NCBI RefSeq assembly: GCF_001262605.1
Contig: NZ_LGTC01000001.1
Coordinates: forward strand, 2,865,001-2,929,000
DNA from: Pseudobacteroides cellulosolvens ATCC 35603 = DSM 2933
GTDB lineage: Bacteria; Bacillota; Clostridia; Acetivibrionales; DSM-2933
Direction of reading: 5' to 3'
DNA: 64,000 nucleotides
In this document: in pieces, positions 62,643 to 64,000 of the stretch
Position numbering within the stretch: the first letter of the stretch is position 1
How the letters are laid out: every line of letters starts with the position of its first letter
Made by a program: the position numbers and the translations under genes
The notes under the pieces: generated by a model
What the model saw: only the letters and a program-made list of their open reading frames with translations
Told to the model about the DNA's origin: nothing
Database searches by the model: none

Positions 62643-62984
62643 TCAATCCATTAAAAGGTTATCCATTTTCTTAACCATTTCAAACCATTGGCCGCATAGC
62701 TTATCATATATTTGCCTTCCATAATCGCTCAGCTGATAGTACTTTCTCGGTTTTGCCGCATCTACATCCCAATTGCTTTCCAGTAGATTTTGTTTTTCCA
62801 GCCTTCTAAGTAGTGGATATAGAGTACCTGCTTCTACAGGTATTCCCTTCTCTTCCAGAAGCACAACCAGTGAATACCCATATTGAGGAAGTTTCAATTG
62901 ACTTAATACGCTAAGAATAATTGTACCTCGCCTAAGTTCCAGTAATAGGCTGTCAAATAAGTCATCTTGCTTATTTTCTTCCAT
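62643..62984 (-). CDS. PadR-family transcriptional regulator
   Basis: 113 residues. The winged-helix core is complete: LRRGTIILSVLSQLKLPQYG, then EAGTLYPLLRRLEKQNLLES, then RKYYQLSDYGRQIYDKL. PadR proteins repress transporters and often themselves. Its own promoter overlaps a palindrome (63023-63037), suggesting autorepression. It leads a two-gene operon with the HAAS protein. Confidence 0.93.
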   Translation of the reverse strand: MEENKQDDLFDSLLLELRRGTIILSVLSQLKLPQYGYSLVVLLEEKGIPVEAGTLYPLLRRLEKQNLLESNWDVDAAKPRKYYQLSDYGRQIYDKLCGQWFEMVKKMDNLLMD

Positions 62985-63003
62985 AGGCTCACCTCCTATT
63001 TAT

Positions 63004-63037
63004 ATTATACTGTATGGTACACACTATTGTAAATAGT
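63004..63037 (-). promoter_or_regulatory. padR promoter with operator palindrome
   Basis: Minus-strand -35 TTTACA (63028-63033) and -10 TATAAT (63004-63009), 18 bases apart. The dyad ACTATT-GTA-AATAGT (63023-63037) covers the -35, as expected for a PadR operator. Confidence 0.6.
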
Positions 63038-63081
63038 ATAATAATATTTTTTTGCCAATAATATCACAGGATCATTATTGT

Positions 63082-63121
63082 AAAAAAGAACTGACACCAT
63101 TAAAAAACGATGTCAGTTCTT
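63082..63121 (-). terminator. Terminator after adenosylhomocysteinase
   Basis: AAGAACTGACA and TGTCAGTTCTT form an 11-bp stem; on the minus strand it ends in TTTTTT. Confidence 0.85.
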
Positions 63122-63174
63122 GACAAGTTAAGACTATATATATGTTTTACATCAATAAGAAAAGTTATTACATG

Positions 63175-64000
63175 TTAATACTTATAGTGATCCGGCTTAT
63201 ATGGGCCTTCAACAGGAACCCCGATATAATCAGCCTGTTCTTTACTAAGCTTGGTTAGCTTTGCACCTATTTTTTCAAGGTGAAGTCTTGCAACCTCTTC
63301 ATCAAGCTGTTTAGGCAAAATGTAAACTTTTTTCTCATATTTATCTCTGTTCTTCCACAGATCAATTTGAGCAAGAGTCTGATTTGAGAAGCTGTTTGAC
63401 ATTACAAAGGATGGGTGACCTGTAGCACACCCAAGATTTACAAGTCTTCCTTCAGCTAATATAAATATTTCATGCCCTTCCGGGAATATATACTTGTCAA
63501 CCTGAGGCTTTATGTTAACTTTTTTTATGCCTTTATAATTATTAAGCTTATTCATTTGAATCTCATTGTCAAAATGACCTATATTACAGACAATAGCCTG
63601 GTCTTTCATTTTCTTCATATGATCTATGGTTATTATATCTCTGTTACCGGTTGTGGTTACATAGATATCAGCAATACCAAGAGTATCTTCAACGGTTTTA
63701 ACTTCATAACCTGCCATAGCAGCCTGCAATGCACAAATCGGGTCTACTTCTGTTACAATTACCCTTGCCCCAAGACCTTGCAGAGATTGTGCAGAACCCT
63801 TTCCAACATCTCCATAACCGCAAACAACAGCAACTTTTCCAGCTACCATTACATCTGTAGCTCTTTTTATTCCATCAACCAATGACTCTCTGCAGCCATA
63901 TAGGTTATCAAATTTTGACTTGGTGACAGAATCATTAACATTAATGGCTGGAACCAGAAGTTCTCCTCTTTCAACCATTTGATATAGCCTGTGAACGCCT
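63175..64000 (-). CDS. ahcY: Adenosylhomocysteinase, C-terminal part (5' end outside window)
   Basis: 275 residues visible; the frame is open through the window edge ([20 protein letters not shown]). It has the NAD-binding signature [55 protein letters not shown], and the conserved ending [20 protein letters not shown] followed by KPDHYKY. It hydrolyses S-adenosylhomocysteine to adenosine and homocysteine, sustaining SAM-dependent methylation. Confidence 0.97.
   Translation of the reverse strand, partial: GVHRLYQMVERGELLVPAINVNDSVTKSKFDNLYGCRESLVDGIKRATDVMVAGKVAVVCGYGDVGKGSAQSLQGLGARVIVTEVDPICALQAAMAGYEVKTVEDTLGIADIYVTTTGNRDIITIDHMKKMKDQAIVCNIGHFDNEIQMNKLNNYKGIKKVNIKPQVDKYIFPEGHEIFILAEGRLVNLGCATGHPSFVMSNSFSNQTLAQIDLWKNRDKYEKKVYILPKQLDEEVARLHLEKIGAKLTKLSKEQADYIGVPVEGPYKPDHYKY

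Noticed and set aside
1..64000. CRISPR array, prophage or integrative element
   Set aside because: No direct-repeat/spacer pattern, no phage structural genes and no integrase were seen. The only mobile element is the IS.

Overview
The window reads as a chromosomal segment of a low-GC, endospore-forming, anaerobic, cellulosome-producing clostridium (Oscillospiraceae type). Sporulation genes are spmA, spmB, abrB with a Spo0A box, ricT, spoIIE and a gerA-type germination operon. Anaerobic signs are a 2[4Fe-4S] ferredoxin and a Ni-CO dehydrogenase-like protein. Three secreted proteins carry an X module plus dockerin that resembles the X-dockerin (type II) end of the Clostridium thermocellum scaffoldin CipA. 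Type II dockerins on enzymes rather than scaffoldins point to a Pseudobacteroides cellulosolvens or Acetivibrio-like species; this is inference.

Layout. 1-4.2 kb (minus): greA-lysS-J-domain protein-rsbV/rsbW/sigB-like operon. 4.5-6.6 kb (minus): spmA-spmB and an unknown gene. 7.1 kb (plus): abrB with promoter and 0A box. 7.4-15.5 kb (minus): the housekeeping cluster conserved in Firmicutes (Orn/Lys/Arg decarboxylase-tmk-yaaR-holB-ricT-ferredoxin-trmN6-rsmI). Here trmN6 is cut in two by a 1,608-bp IS1182-family element with intact 16-bp ends and a 4-bp target duplication. 15.5-19.3 kb: glgA, a YcgR-N/FlhG-like fusion, and a guanylate kinase homologue. 19.5-27.9 kb: accessory small and hypothetical genes, yetF and tRNA-Arg. 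28-31 kb: spoIIE and a Met-Glu-Val tRNA cluster. 31.2-37.4 kb: a CtpA-type protease and two S-layer-homology proteins.

37.6-39.8 kb: a lone, divergent cooS-type CO dehydrogenase. 39.9-41.7 kb: a GH18 chitinase with X-dockerin. 41.9-45.5 kb: an AraC/GyrI regulator and a three-gene ABC-2 exporter. 45.9-49.6 kb: gerA-gerB-gerC. 49.7-51.3 kb: a CE2-type esterase with X-dockerin. 51.4-53.5 kb: a DUF2935 protein, two tiny ORFs and an HD hydrolase. 53.6-60.0 kb (minus): exosortase K, its MSEP-CTERM target, a small membrane protein and a SecA homologue with a C-terminal membrane anchor. 60.2-64 kb: another dockerin protein, a PadR/HAAS pair, and the 3' end of ahcY.

Most notable. (1) The exosortase K/MSEP-CTERM pair in a Firmicute, beside an unusual membrane-anchored SecA; the MSEP protein shows VIT and vWA-like signatures. 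(2) A CODH-like enzyme that keeps the metal-cluster cysteines but lacks most of the histidine relay. (3) Three genes (spmB, holB and a small membrane protein) whose natural N-termini can only be reached from an ATA (or ATT/ATC) initiation codon. (4) A tidy IS interruption of trmN6. (5) Conserved Spo0A control of abrB plus a tandem array of 0A boxes. All identifications come from reading motifs by eye; no database search was run.
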